This document shows positions 11,864 through 22,085 of a stretch of 64,000 nt of DNA, piece by piece (the stretch's first letter is position 1; every line of letters begins with the position of its first letter). The translations under genes and the position numbers were made by a program. The notes beneath the pieces are model-generated. The model was not told the DNA's origin, searched no databases, and worked only from the letters and a program-made list of their open reading frames with translations. Origin of the DNA: Laburnicola sp. R22_1 (lineage: Eukaryota > Ascomycota > Dothideomycetes > Pleosporales > Didymosphaeriaceae); assembly GCA_014281115.1 (NCBI GenBank), contig JACONQ010000010.1:1922001-1986000 (forward strand), in the 5' to 3' direction.

Positions 11864-13730
11864 ATGAGTGCAGAAAACGACCCCGCCCAGCGGGTCGCAA
11901 TCGGAATCTCCTTTGGGAATTCCTACAGCTCCATCGCCTACACCACTGGTGTAAGTTTGCGCCAGAAAATGCTGCCAGAGTTCGTCTGACTTCTCTGACA
12001 GGACGGGAAAGCCGAGGTCATTGCCAACGAGGACGGAGGTGGGTAACTTCTTGAAGTCGACTTGGGCGTCTAGCTAACACTGTGGCCCAGACCGCCAAAT
12101 CCCCTCGGTACTCTCATATGTAGAAGGAGAAGAGCTACACGCAGGGCAAGCCAAGTCGCAGTTCGTGCGCAATGCGAAGAACACAGTGGCATTCTTCAGG
12201 GACTTTTTGGGGCAAGAGTGAGTGTACCGCAGGCGCACGCTATGAAGCCTTCTAACAGTCCGCAGATTCAAGTCGATAGACGCCAGCCCGTGCCACGAGA
12301 CCGCGCATCCAGTACAGCACGAGTCGACCATCGCCTTCAAGATCAGGGACACCGAGGAAGAGAAAGTCAATGCGGTCACCGTCAGCGATGTCACAACCCG
12401 ACACCTCAAGAGGTTACGAAATTCGGCCACGTACTACCTCGGCAAAGAGGTGAATGCCGCCGTCATCACCGTACCCACCAACTTCGCCGACGCGCAGAAA
12501 GAAGCCTTGAACAAGGCTGCGAAGGAGGCGGGAATTGAGGTGCTTCAGTTCATCAACGAACCTGTAGCAGCAGTATTGGCATATGACGCTCGCCCGGATG
12601 CGAAGTTGGCTGACAAGATTGTCGTCGTGGCAGATCTCGGCGGTACCCGATCCGATGTCGCTGTCATTGCTTCGCGGGGCGGCATTTACAGCATCCTCGC
12701 CACACTCCACGACTACGAAGTCACTGGTCTAAAGCTTGATCAGGTCCTCATCGACTACTTCGCCAAGGAGTTCCTCAAGAAGCACAAGTCTGCTGGCGAC
12801 CCCAGAGAAGACACCCGAGGTCTGGCCAAACTCAAGCTCGAGTGCGAGGCTGTCAAAAAGTCGCTATCAATAGGCACGAGTGCCAGTTTTTCGGTGGAGA
12901 GCTTGGTAGGCGGCATCGACTACACGGCTACCATCAACCGTACGCGATACGACCTGCTTGGTAACAAGCTCTTCTCTGCCTTCTCGAGACTCGTGCTCCA
13001 CGCTATTGAGAAGGCACAGCTGGACCCTCTCGATATCACCGAGGTCATCCTCGCTGGTGGAAACGCGCACACGCCCAAGGTTGCCTCCACGCTTTCTGCC
13101 GCATTCCCCGAGACCACCACTATCCTCGCTCCCTCCACCTCGCCAACCGCCATCAACCCCTCTGAACTCCCGGTTCGCGGTGCCGCTATCCAGGCTAGTC
13201 TCATCCAGGAGTTCGAGCTGGAAGACATTGAGCAGAGCACGCACCCCATGGTTACTGTCACTCCTCATCTTTCGCACGCCGTTGGTGTCCTCTGCATCTC
13301 CGGTGAGGAGACCACGGGCGTCTTCCACGCCATTGTTGACGCTGAGACTCCCTTACCCGTGCGGAGAACAGCCATCATTTCCACCCCGCGGGAAGGCGGT
13401 GACGTCCTCATCAAGCTCGCCGAGGGTCTGCGCCACATCAAGGTCACGAAGCCAGAGCCCAAGCCCAAGCAGGCGAAGGACGACGATGACGAAGATGACA
13501 GCGATGAGGCCGACAGCGAAGACGAGGAAGAAGAGCTCCGGGAAAAGACGTGGAAGGTCAGCAACGTGCTCAGCGAGGCTGCTATCCGCGGCGTCAAGAA
13601 GGGCGGCAAGGTCGAGGTGCAGATCAACATCGGTACGGACCTTGGCGTCAACGCTATTTATAGGGAAGTTGGTGGGAAGGGCGGCGTTCGGGGCATAATA
13701 TCCGCGTCCAAGGCGAATGGGAGCGCGTAA
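11864..13730 (+). CDS. SSZ1: Ssz1, atypical Hsp70 of the ribosome-associated complex
   Basis: Exons are 11864-11950, 12002-12038, 12091-12217 and 12266-13730 (571 residues); introns are 51, 52 and 48 bp. Ssz1 pairs with the J-protein zuotin at the ribosomal exit tunnel and activates the Ssb-type Hsp70 on nascent chains. The Hsp70 nucleotide-binding fold is recognisable: GISFGNSYSSIAY at the N-terminus, DLGGTRSDVAVI from residue 207, and VILAGGNAHTPKV. The phosphate-loop motif lacks the usual GGGT, consistent with the family's lack of ATP hydrolysis. The substrate-binding region is short. It carries an acidic Asp/Glu insert at about 489-508 before the final beta segment, which makes the protein somewhat longer than yeast Ssz1 (538). 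The 37-bp second exon is a micro-exon that is easy to miss. Confidence 0.93.
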
Positions 13731-14316
13731 ACCGCTGGTGGTTGGGCAGGAAAACATGAATAATGAGCGGCTTTTCTCGAGTACGATAGACATGTTCTGG
13801 TTCGGTTTTGCATGACGGCGATGCAATGGATGCTTTTTCATGTCGTGGATGAGAGGTCTGGTGAGAGCAGGGCGTAGGTAGACGGGAACCAGTGTGCAGC
13901 TAGCAAATTTGCGGCTCTTTCATGTTTGAAAAGCCCATGCGTGGGTAGTAACTCTTTTTCCTAAAAATTGTCCATTCTTTGAAGTGATCGTTGTACTGTG
14001 CTGTCGGCGCTAGATGCTTTGTTTGCGATCCTTGATTCTACTATCACGTATACTGTTTGACATGGGACTTGTGGTATGTTGTTCGTCGGGTGCATGTACG
14101 TAATATTCTAGCAGCATTTGCATTCCCATCACAGGTTCACGCACCATACGGAAGGGGCACTGTACAACACTGGCACTGGTGTTCTTCTAAGACTGATTCG
14201 CAGCTCGTAGCGGCTATTGAATAAGCATGCACAATGCCAACCGGACCCTCATCGCAGCCAAGTCCTATCCAAACACACTATTAACACGAGGCACCCACAA
14301 AGCCCCTCGAAGCCAC
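13731..14316. other. Convergent intergenic region SSZ1/F-box gene
   Basis: 586 bp holding the 3' regions of two convergent genes. No open frame, RNA gene or repeat was recognised. Confidence 0.4.
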
Positions 14317-15689
14317 CTACATGTTTCTCATAATCTGCGCCCGGGGCCTCATTTTGCGCCCTAGCGACGTGTTGTCCCTCCATTCCTCGTACTTCATCTT
14401 CTCAACCCTCCCCTGTAACACTGAATAGTGCCACCTCCTATTTTCCCAATTCTCCCTGTCCAAATCGTCGCAGAGTATGTTCTTTACTGTTTCCCACTCG
14501 ACGCCGTCCTCTCGGGTATCCCAGCCTGTACTCGCAGCGACGAACAACTTGCGCAATCTTCCGAGATAACGTGCGTCGATGAGGTCCCATATGTCGACCA
14601 GGGTGAAAGCGCGATTGGGGTCAATGTCGTTTTGACCGGAGGTCACGAGCGCAAGGCAAGTGAGGGGCTTGGCGAGGTGCCAGTGTGTAGCGGCAGACCA
14701 TTCAGTAGGGCGGCGGCCAAAATCGGAATCGATATAGTCGAGTGCGATGCTAAGATGGGTGAGGTTAGGAAGCCAAGCGAGCACGTTGTTGAAGCGGCCG
14801 TGCTTAACGGCTGGAAGGTCGCGTAGCTCGACCACCTTCAATGTCTCTCCGAGATTGGTGAGTAGCGGTTTGATACCGGAGTGGTCGAGGCCGGGACAGT
14901 GTAAGATGCTCATGCTGTATAACGTCGACGGAAATGTTTCAGGTTGCCGCAGCATCTCCCAGAGGAACTTGCCGTTCACAGAGCCAGACATGGATAGGTG
15001 CTGGAGCTTAGGTGGCCAGTGAAGACGCATGCTCATGATATCGGGGCCAACTCCAAATTGCGTGCTGCACCTCGGCATATACAGCTGCTCCAAGTTGCCC
15101 AGTTGTCTCAACGTCTGGTTCAAACTCTGGTAACTGATTGCCTCACTGACAAGGTGCAAGTCTAACTTCTTGAGCTTCGAGCATTTCGACAAGCTCGCCC
15201 AGCAATTGATAGCAAACGAAGCTTGTGGCGCAACGAAGGCCTCGAGCGAAGCTTTCGTACGACCGAGGAGGCGCGCGGTGGTAGATTTGGTACTTTGGTG
15301 AACGATGCGCGAGAGGTCGAGCGCTTTTACGAGACCGGCGAGTTCGGAGCGTTTGATTCGGGGTATGACAGAGGGGCAAAGTGTGCGCACAAAGAGCGAA
15401 TAGGCTTCACCAACGAGGTAGGGTGCTTCGTAGAGCTTTGCAATGCCGACATGGTACCATTGTCTGTGGCTGTTAGTAACTGTACAGAAATATCCTTTTG
15501 CAGGCTCGTAAGGCTTGAGAACCCAACACAGCCGGCGCATTTATGATTTCCCACGTACCGATTCACAGCAACAAAGCTCGCCAACGTACTCTGTCCCTCC
15601 TCATTGTTCGGTATAAAGTGTATGATCCGGAGTAACAACTCGTCGGGCAAATAAGTCGCATGCGGCGATGGCTCAATATCTAGGTTCAT
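14317..15689 (-). CDS. F-box domain protein, LRR-like body
   Basis: Exon 1 is 15689-15559 and exon 2 is 15463-14317 (425 residues). The 95-bp phase-2 intron has donor GTACGT and a TACTAAC branch site. The N-terminus YLPDELLLRIIHFI, then the stretch across the splice junction (VNRQWYHVG), is a fungal F-box, the module that docks substrate receptors onto Skp1 in SCF ubiquitin ligases. Beyond about residue 100 are leucine-spaced segments such as LKKLDLHLVSEAI and LQHLSMSGSVNG. These resemble irregular leucine-rich repeats without a strict period. The substrate is unknown. The gene starts about 145 bp from a pogo-type element, so its promoter space is short. Confidence 0.75.
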
Positions 15690-15832
15690 AATCAGTGCGA
15701 CAGAAAAAGATAAGGGGTGCTGTTGTTTGGCGAGGACGTTGTGTCGTGGCTGGAGGGGCGAAAGAACGTTTGTTCTACAAATGACGCATCTCGGGACGGG
15801 TCGCTTATCTTATCGTCGGCCTTGGCATACTG

Positions 15833-15870
15833 TGACTAATCACTCAACGCCCGGGCCCACTCAACGCCCG
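15833..15870 (+). repeat. Left TIR of pogo copy 1
   Basis: It starts TGACTAATCACTC and contains the 12-mer CACTCAACGCCC twice (15841-15852 and 15858-15869), a 17-bp period. It is inverted relative to 17921-17958. Confidence 0.88.
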
Positions 15871-15990
15871 TTTTTGCCGACAGAACTATCAACGCTCTAC
15901 AACCTGTAGAGCGTCAAATATATAGTAAAATCACTAGATTTTTTGCAGGCGCACTCCTAGGAGCATGTAAAACCAATGCGCAACGATAAA

Positions 15991-17863
15991 TTACTTGCGA
16001 TAACGCTGTGGGAGCTGTACTGTACGGGTGCGCGTAGCTCTAGGGGGTGAGGACACCCTCTCTTCAGTAGACTCCTGATCAACAACAATAGTCTCAGATC
16101 TCTTAGGAGCTCGTTTTTTTTGGTGTACGAGGTTTGACGCCCCGTCGGTTACCCCCCTCAGATAATTGTATATCACCTTTGAGTTGCTTTTCAAGCTGCT
16201 TTTGGAGCTGCTTTTCAGCTCGCTCAAGAGCCTTAGCCTCCTTTACTTGCGCCCTCAGTTCTCGCGTCGCCAACCTCTTGCGCGCTCTCTCCTCTTTAAG
16301 AGCTTGTTTCTCCTGCTTTTTAACAAGCTTCTGATGTTGTGACTCTAAGAGTTATTGTTGTTAAAGCTTTTTATTAGCCTCTATTTCCTCCTGCCTCTCG
16401 CGGGCCCTCTGAACTTTGGCAGGTGAGTAAAAGACAGCACCACCATACCAACCCTCAGGTTTATTAAGTAGGAGAGGCTTGCCACGTTAGCGGCGCCTCT
16501 TCTCATTAAAAAAAGCTTCCTCAAGCTTGTTGTATTGGTGTTAAAGGATCTGGTATTTGACCTTAAGCTAGTGATAACTTTGCGATAGCTGTTTGCGCTC
16601 TTTGGCGTGGTCCTCCGCAACAACCTCCTTTAGTATTTGCCGTACTTTACGCCAATCAGAATTAGAGAGGTTTAACGAGCTACTACAACTTAATCCAGGG
16701 CTCTCTTGCTCTGCGACGAACTTTTTGAGTATAGCGTCTAGGTTATAAGGCGACAACCCAGTACACTCAAAAGCTTTAAGTATTGTTAATTCTTGAAAGG
16801 CTTTTTGCCAGGAGGCGTTAAAAAGTCGATAAAAGTCGCGTTTAGTGATTGCTGAGAGGCCCTGGCAATTGTACATAAACTCGGAGAGCTCTGTACTATA
16901 CGCAGTGCTTAGAGGCTTGAACATCGCCACATCAAGTGGTTGTAGAGTGTGGGTAGCGTGTGGCGGAAAGGTTGTAAGGAGTATTTTGTTGTTATCACAA
17001 TACGTGATAAATTGCATGCTAACGTAAGAGTTGTGGCCATCCAGGATAAGTAGTTGGTAGGCTGTACGAGCTTTCTCCTTAGTCTCGCGATCAAATACTT
17101 GTTTAAGCCACGCCAAACCAACCTCATTGTTGGTCCACCCACTTAGTGAGCTCGTAAAAAAGGCCTTGTGGAGTTTTGGATCAAAATCTTGAAGCCATAA
17201 GTCTTGTATATTGCCTGTAGTAGCCTGATAAATCAAGGCTGGCGTCAACAAGGTGCCGTCGGCGCAAATACAGGCAATTATTGTTATCCACTCTCTATTG
17301 CCGTCCTAGAGCATTTGCTTATAAGGGCCCTCCTCATACATTTGCCGTGAGAACACTCTTTTCATCTTGCTAAGGATTCCAATCAAGAACCCCTTTTCAT
17401 CCATATTGTATATATGGCGACTGTCAATACCGTACTAGGTCATTTTCTCGCCTAAAAGCTTGAAGTATAAGGCATATTTGGTAGCAGAATCGGCGCGGTG
17501 GCGACAGGCGTCGATACCAGTAGTCCATCGCAATATAAGCTCAATATCATGCCGGGCAATGTAGCGAGAAACCCAGTTTCTTCCTGGCTCTTTTCCAGCG
17601 ATCTCTGTCGCGAAATTTCGAATCATTTGCCTTATAGGGGGCAACCCTCTCTTACAGAGCTTATATATGTAGTTTGTAAGCTCTTTTTCTTGTGTAGTGT
17701 TGAGAAGTTTCTTCTCCTCCGTATTCTCTAGGCGCGAGCGCTGGCGACCCTGCGCGCGCCTTGATAAAGTTGACCGATTAACACCGTACAATTCGGCAAT
17801 TCTGGTGTAATTACGCTTTTCGCCTGATGGTAAGCTTTCGATTGCAGCAAGCGCAGCCTCCAT
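15991..17863 (-). pseudogene. Pogo-type transposase, broken
   Basis: The likely start is the ATG at 17863 (MEAALAAIESLPSGEK). The helix-turn-helix, reading YTRIAELYGVNRSTLSRR, is followed by a CENP-B-type second DNA-binding region (GLPPIRQMIRNFA), NMDEKGFLIG, and the DDE core including LLILDGHNSY and HTLQPLDVAMF. A basic tail ends in LPQRYRK at 15991. In-frame TAG codons at about 17435 and 17305, and more toward the C-terminus, interrupt it. They sit where Gln or Trp codons would be expected, as RIP produces. An apparent earlier start at 17959 lies in the TIR and is unlikely. Confidence 0.85.
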
Positions 17864-17920
17864 ATTGTTAAAATTGGCTGAGATATGAATTTTGGCAATT
17901 GTGGTGGCTTTTCTGATTTT

Positions 17921-17958
17921 CGGGCGTTGAGTGGGCCTGGGCGTTGAGTGATTAGTCA
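17921..17958 (-). repeat. Right TIR of pogo copy 1
   Basis: Reverse complement of the left TIR with one mismatch. It carries the same doubled 12-mer. Confidence 0.88.
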
Positions 17959-18305
17959 TAGTAGCTGCCTAAATCCGGTAAAAGCCGTGCGACTTCATCT
18001 CATCTTTGCGCGCCATTTTGATCAAGATCTATTTTCCACGTAATAGGAAATTGAGTTATCGGAGTATTTCTGAACATAGTGTGCAAGGAGCGAGGAGTGC
18101 TCGTCTACGCCATCTTCACAGTCCCGCGACGCCACCGCAAAGAGATCCCAGCTCTTGTATTATGCCGACATTATAGAGGTCGCCAAAACATATACACCAA
18201 CCATTATTAAGTCCCCAGCATGACCAAAGAGAAACCACCTCCCGTTCTCCAGAGCGCGGTTCCATACTCCCAACGGCAATAGACTACAGTGCGAACTCGC
18301 GCCTC
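17959..18305. other. Short intergenic region
   Basis: 347 bp between the transposon and the transporter stop codon. Nothing recognisable is seen. Confidence 0.4.
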
Positions 18306-20600
18306 CTATCCCGTCTTGCCCGGGGAAGCCAGCTCCACATCCCCAGCCGCATCCGACGGCGTACCAAGACGCCTCCCGGACGGCAACATATTCAACCGAT
18401 CCTCATCCTTATCCATATCCCTAAACGTCCAATAAAACAGACATCCACTAACGAAGCTGATAATGCCCACAGAGCCATAGTTCCACGTCAAATTCGGGTC
18501 CTTGGTCAGCGGAGCAAACGCCTCGCCCAGCGCTGCAGAAATGGACGTTGTGAAGAGTGAGAAGGCCTGCACGAGACTACGCATGCTCCTAGGCGCTTTA
18601 GTGAAGGCGTACTCCAAGGACACGACGGAAGCCATAATTTCAGACGCGGCTATGAGGACGTAGGCGCCTGTTTGGGTCCAGACATTAATGTTCGACTTGC
18701 AGCCTTCGGTCTCTTCCATCATTTTGCCGCAGGGAGATGTGCGGTAGATGTAGTGTTGGATTACGGCTGCCCAGATCATGCCTGCGCAAGCGAGGAAGAA
18801 ACCCGTTGTGATCTTCGTGATGGGTGTGAAGCGGATGCCTTTCTTGCGGAGAGCTGGGTAGATGAGAAGATCAAGGACTGGAGTCTTATTAGCTGATGTA
18901 CTGATAGTGGCCAGGTAGACCTACTTGGTACGAGGATGATGATAGCCAGTGGATCGAAGTTCTGCAGCAGATCATTGGGGATCCCGTGGAGAGCCATTGT
19001 GCTAGCCTGTTGGATGATGTTGTTATTCAGCTGGTTGTAGCTGAGCCAGTACAGTCTGAAAATAGTCAGTAACCCTCCCCCAAGAGAGAAAGCAGACACT
19101 TACGGGAGCCAGATCAGCACACCACATGCGGCCCAACCACGCGCGATTTCGTCTACCCAAGCGTCATCGAATACCATCCATGCGGGCTTTGCCGATCCAA
19201 GTCTCGAAGGCTGTTCACAACGTCAATATCTGGTTCCGGGACGGAATTGACCGGCATACCTTGGCACTATCCCAGAATGTACCGTCACGAGAGTGCTTCC
19301 ATGTTCGCATAGGGTTCAAATGCCATCGGCCTTTCATAGCAAGCCAGGGCAACTTCAGCGCTGGTCCAAGAACGCTTCCCGCCGGTGGACTATGGATGTA
19401 GAATTTGTTGCACCAGAACAGAACCGGGAGTGTCAAAAGGAAGAACGCCGTCGGGACGAGAAACGCGGGTCAGAAGCCAACATAGCGCTCGATGAACACA
19501 TAGAATGTACGTATCAACATCTATCGAGCGGGCTTTCGAGTCGACGCAAGACTTCTACATCCGCGTGTCCAGAAGCGTTCTTCCTCGTCGATCTCAGCTA
19601 CCGACTGCGTAAAAGTACTCACCATTGCAAGCTGGCCCACCAAAGCCCCAACATTAATAAAAAGATAGAACCAATTATAAATCCTGGCCGCCGTCTCAGC
19701 TGGGTCCACAATAACGCGTCGACCTGAATCACAGAGCAGCAGCATTAGCACATCTCCCACAACTCCACCACCATAAAAACACAGCCAAACTCACCCTTCT
19801 TATCCTTCTCCACCCTCGGCGCCTCCTGAGGAACCTGCTCCGCAATAAGCGGCGAAATATTCGGCTTAAACATGCCCGTCCCCAACCCCATAACCAACAA
19901 CCCAACCACAAACAACGCCAACGCTCTCCTAGGCACATCCAGCATCTGCGGCGCCGCCGCCCCCACCAACAACGCATGTCCAACCTCCGCAATCACCACC
20001 GCCATCACAATCGTCTTGAACCGCCCTAGATACGTATCCGCCACCCACGCGCCCAGCATCGGACACACGTAGATGAAAAACTGGTTGAACGTGGTGAGTA
20101 TGTAGGCCGTCTGCTTGCCCAGGCCGAGCGCACCGGGTTGCGCTTCTGCGTCGTGCGGATTGAGCGCTGCGCCGGAGGGGGTGGTGAGTGCGGTGCCGTG
20201 GTCGTCAAAGCGTGGTTGGGCGATGAAGTTGGAGAAGAGGACGCCCGTGCCGTAGTAGCTCATGCGCTCGACGAGCTCGACAAACGCAATCGTGTATACT
20301 GCAGGAAGAAGGGGAATTAGTAGACGATGTCATTCATTTGAGGAGAAGAGACTGGAGGAGGAAGAGGATGGACGCACCTCTCCAGGGGATCTTAGCAGGG
20401 ACCCGCGGCAGCGTGGCTAACTCGTCCTGCGTTGGCACTCCGCCTGTCGAAGAAGAACCAAGCTCGTATGTCGACGGCAGCGGCAGCGTCTTGGTTCCAA
20501 CGCCGTGCGCTGAAGGAGGTAACTTGCGTCCCGGATCGCCGCTACCATCGATCAACGCATGATCGACTTTGGCCTCGATCTGGTCGCCAATTTCAACCAT
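18306..20600 (-). pseudogene. PTR2: PTR2-type proton/peptide symporter with in-frame stop
   Basis: Exons are 20600-20378, 20298-19795, 19723-19623, 19520-19260, 19210-19104, 19055-18925 and 18877-18306 (633 codons including stop). The family imports di- and tripeptides with protons across the plasma membrane through 12 helices. Visible are MSYYGTGVLFSNFI, the first PTR2 signature GAWVADTYLGRFKTI (from about 157), GTGMFKPNISPLIAEQ, the second signature FYLFINVGALVGQLA, and the late helices to the C-terminus. In exon 4 the conserved YVGFW is YVGF followed by TGA (19472-19470, codon 293), truncating the protein after roughly the first half. Intron 3 is the least certain: it is 102 bp with a weak TAG acceptor, against 47-79 bp for the others. 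The rest of the frame is intact, so the lesion is recent or the codon is a sequencing error. Confidence 0.85.
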
Positions 20601-20850
20601 GGTATTTGTCTGGCTGGCTGGCTTGTCGATGCTTTACTCTGGAAGACTCGAGGGGAGTTGAGCTTCCGAAGGGGCGGGCGGGCGGGGTAGGTAGATAGCC
20701 TGAAGGTGTGTGTGGGTGGCTTCGAAGCAAAGTATATAAAGGCCCAGAGCAAAAGGTAGACCGACATATCAGCTGTGTCACAGATAGTGCTCCGTCCACG
20801 TCCACGTCCACGTCCACGTCCACGTCTACGTCTACGTACGGCGTAGACAC
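20601..20850 (-). promoter_or_regulatory. Promoter region of the PTR2 gene
   Basis: On the minus strand a TATA-like TTTATATACT (20731-20740) lies about 135 bp upstream of the ATG, with the CCACGT hexamer array (20793-20838) further upstream. Confidence 0.45.
20793..20838 (+). repeat. Hexanucleotide array (CCACGT)n
   Basis: About five perfect CCACGT units are followed by two or three CTACGT variants. Each unit contains an ACGT core, the half-site bound by bZIP and bHLH factors. Confidence 0.85.
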
Positions 20851-22085
20851 CAGACCCGATAAGCTCCAGCGCCCCGACGCTTCTTATCTCCTCCCATTTA
20901 CTCACTCACTCGTACTCGCTTTAGCCATAGACATCCAAAGATAAGACCAAGTAAGAATCCATCTTCCCCTCTCACATGTAGGAAATCCAACACAATACCT
21001 ATTACCATCAATGCACTACACATACACGAACACACATTCTCTCTCTCTTTCAACAAAAAAAGAATAAATAAAAAAATCGCAGGCCCTTCACACAGCCAAC
21101 CGAACGAAATCAACCAAAGTGACTAAAAACACATTGGACATGAACACGACGCGACACACAACCCAACCCACCCGTACTACACAATACACCCCCACCCCGA
21201 GCCCAACCAACCAAAGACTTCAACCCCCTTTTTCTCCTTCCTCGATAACACCCACTAACTCGGTCCCACCAACTGCCATAACCCTCATATGAGGAGCGCC
21301 TCCAACAACCAACCACACCACACAACCCTCAAATCTCCATGAAACGAGTACATGTACACAACCCCTCCCTACCTAGTAGACGGCACTATGCCAAACCATC
21401 TTAAGCTGTGGTACGGCCGGGGCCCCCGGGTACACTGTGTGACGTGATCAAAGCCATGTGATGGGTGCACGCGACTACACTAGTAACCTTGAAAGAAAGC
21501 GAGGGGCGCGGTGCAGTCAAAATTACTACACCAGCATACATACATATTACCGCTCTTGTGTTAGTAGTTTGCGCACTAACTACTCACTACCTGCCACTCA
21601 TCCGTCGTACATGTAAAATGATGCTTGATTCACAATTTCCCGTCTGTCTAGACCAGGATTAGACACCATGCTGTTGCACCAGTTGCACGTCTTCACGCCA
21701 GCGAGCACGTGAAATAGCGCAATCCATGGATGCATTTCATGTAATAAGCACTATCACTATATCTACCTGCCTGAAAGTCCCAACTCTGAACCAAGCGAGG
21801 TCTGAATCGAGTCCAGTGTAGCTAGCTATGCTTCGTCTCGATACAAGATCCCGGAAGCCATATTTGCAGCCCAAAACTCATATCTATATTCCGGTACGCC
21901 TTGATGCCCCCGGGGTATATTGTGCAACGCCGTCCTCCGAGGTAAATAGACTGCGCCTCCAGTTAAGCGCGGATGGAATGTGGAAAATGATGCCGTCCTC
22001 CGCACTTCACAGACTATACTTGTCTGGTACTATTAGCATTGGCGCGGATAAACGATAGTTGACTCCCGGAATGACATACCGAAGA
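20851..22085. other. Intergenic region between PTR2 and the gene at 22086-24576
   Basis: About 1.2 kb of non-coding sequence with short C/A-rich stretches (21000-21350). Several short frames exist but none looks like a protein. Confidence 0.4.

Larger units (their letters stand above)
15833..17958 (-). mobile_element. Pogo-type (Tc1/mariner superfamily) DNA transposon, copy 1, inactivated
   Basis: This 2126-bp element is bounded by 38-bp terminal inverted repeats with one mismatch. The right flank is TA (17959-17960); the left flank reads TG, so the expected TA duplication is not clean. Inside is one long transposase frame on the minus strand, with a psq-type helix-turn-helix and a DDE region, broken by stops. 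It lies between the F-box gene and the peptide transporter. A related element of almost the same length (2125 bp) lies at 33007-35131 in the opposite orientation. Confidence 0.88.

Noticed and set aside
17435..17959. Transposase start at 17959 inside the TIR
   Set aside because: The extra N-terminal residues encode TIR sequence. The internal ATG at 17863 matches the start of the sister element's transposase (MDPIDAALEAL).
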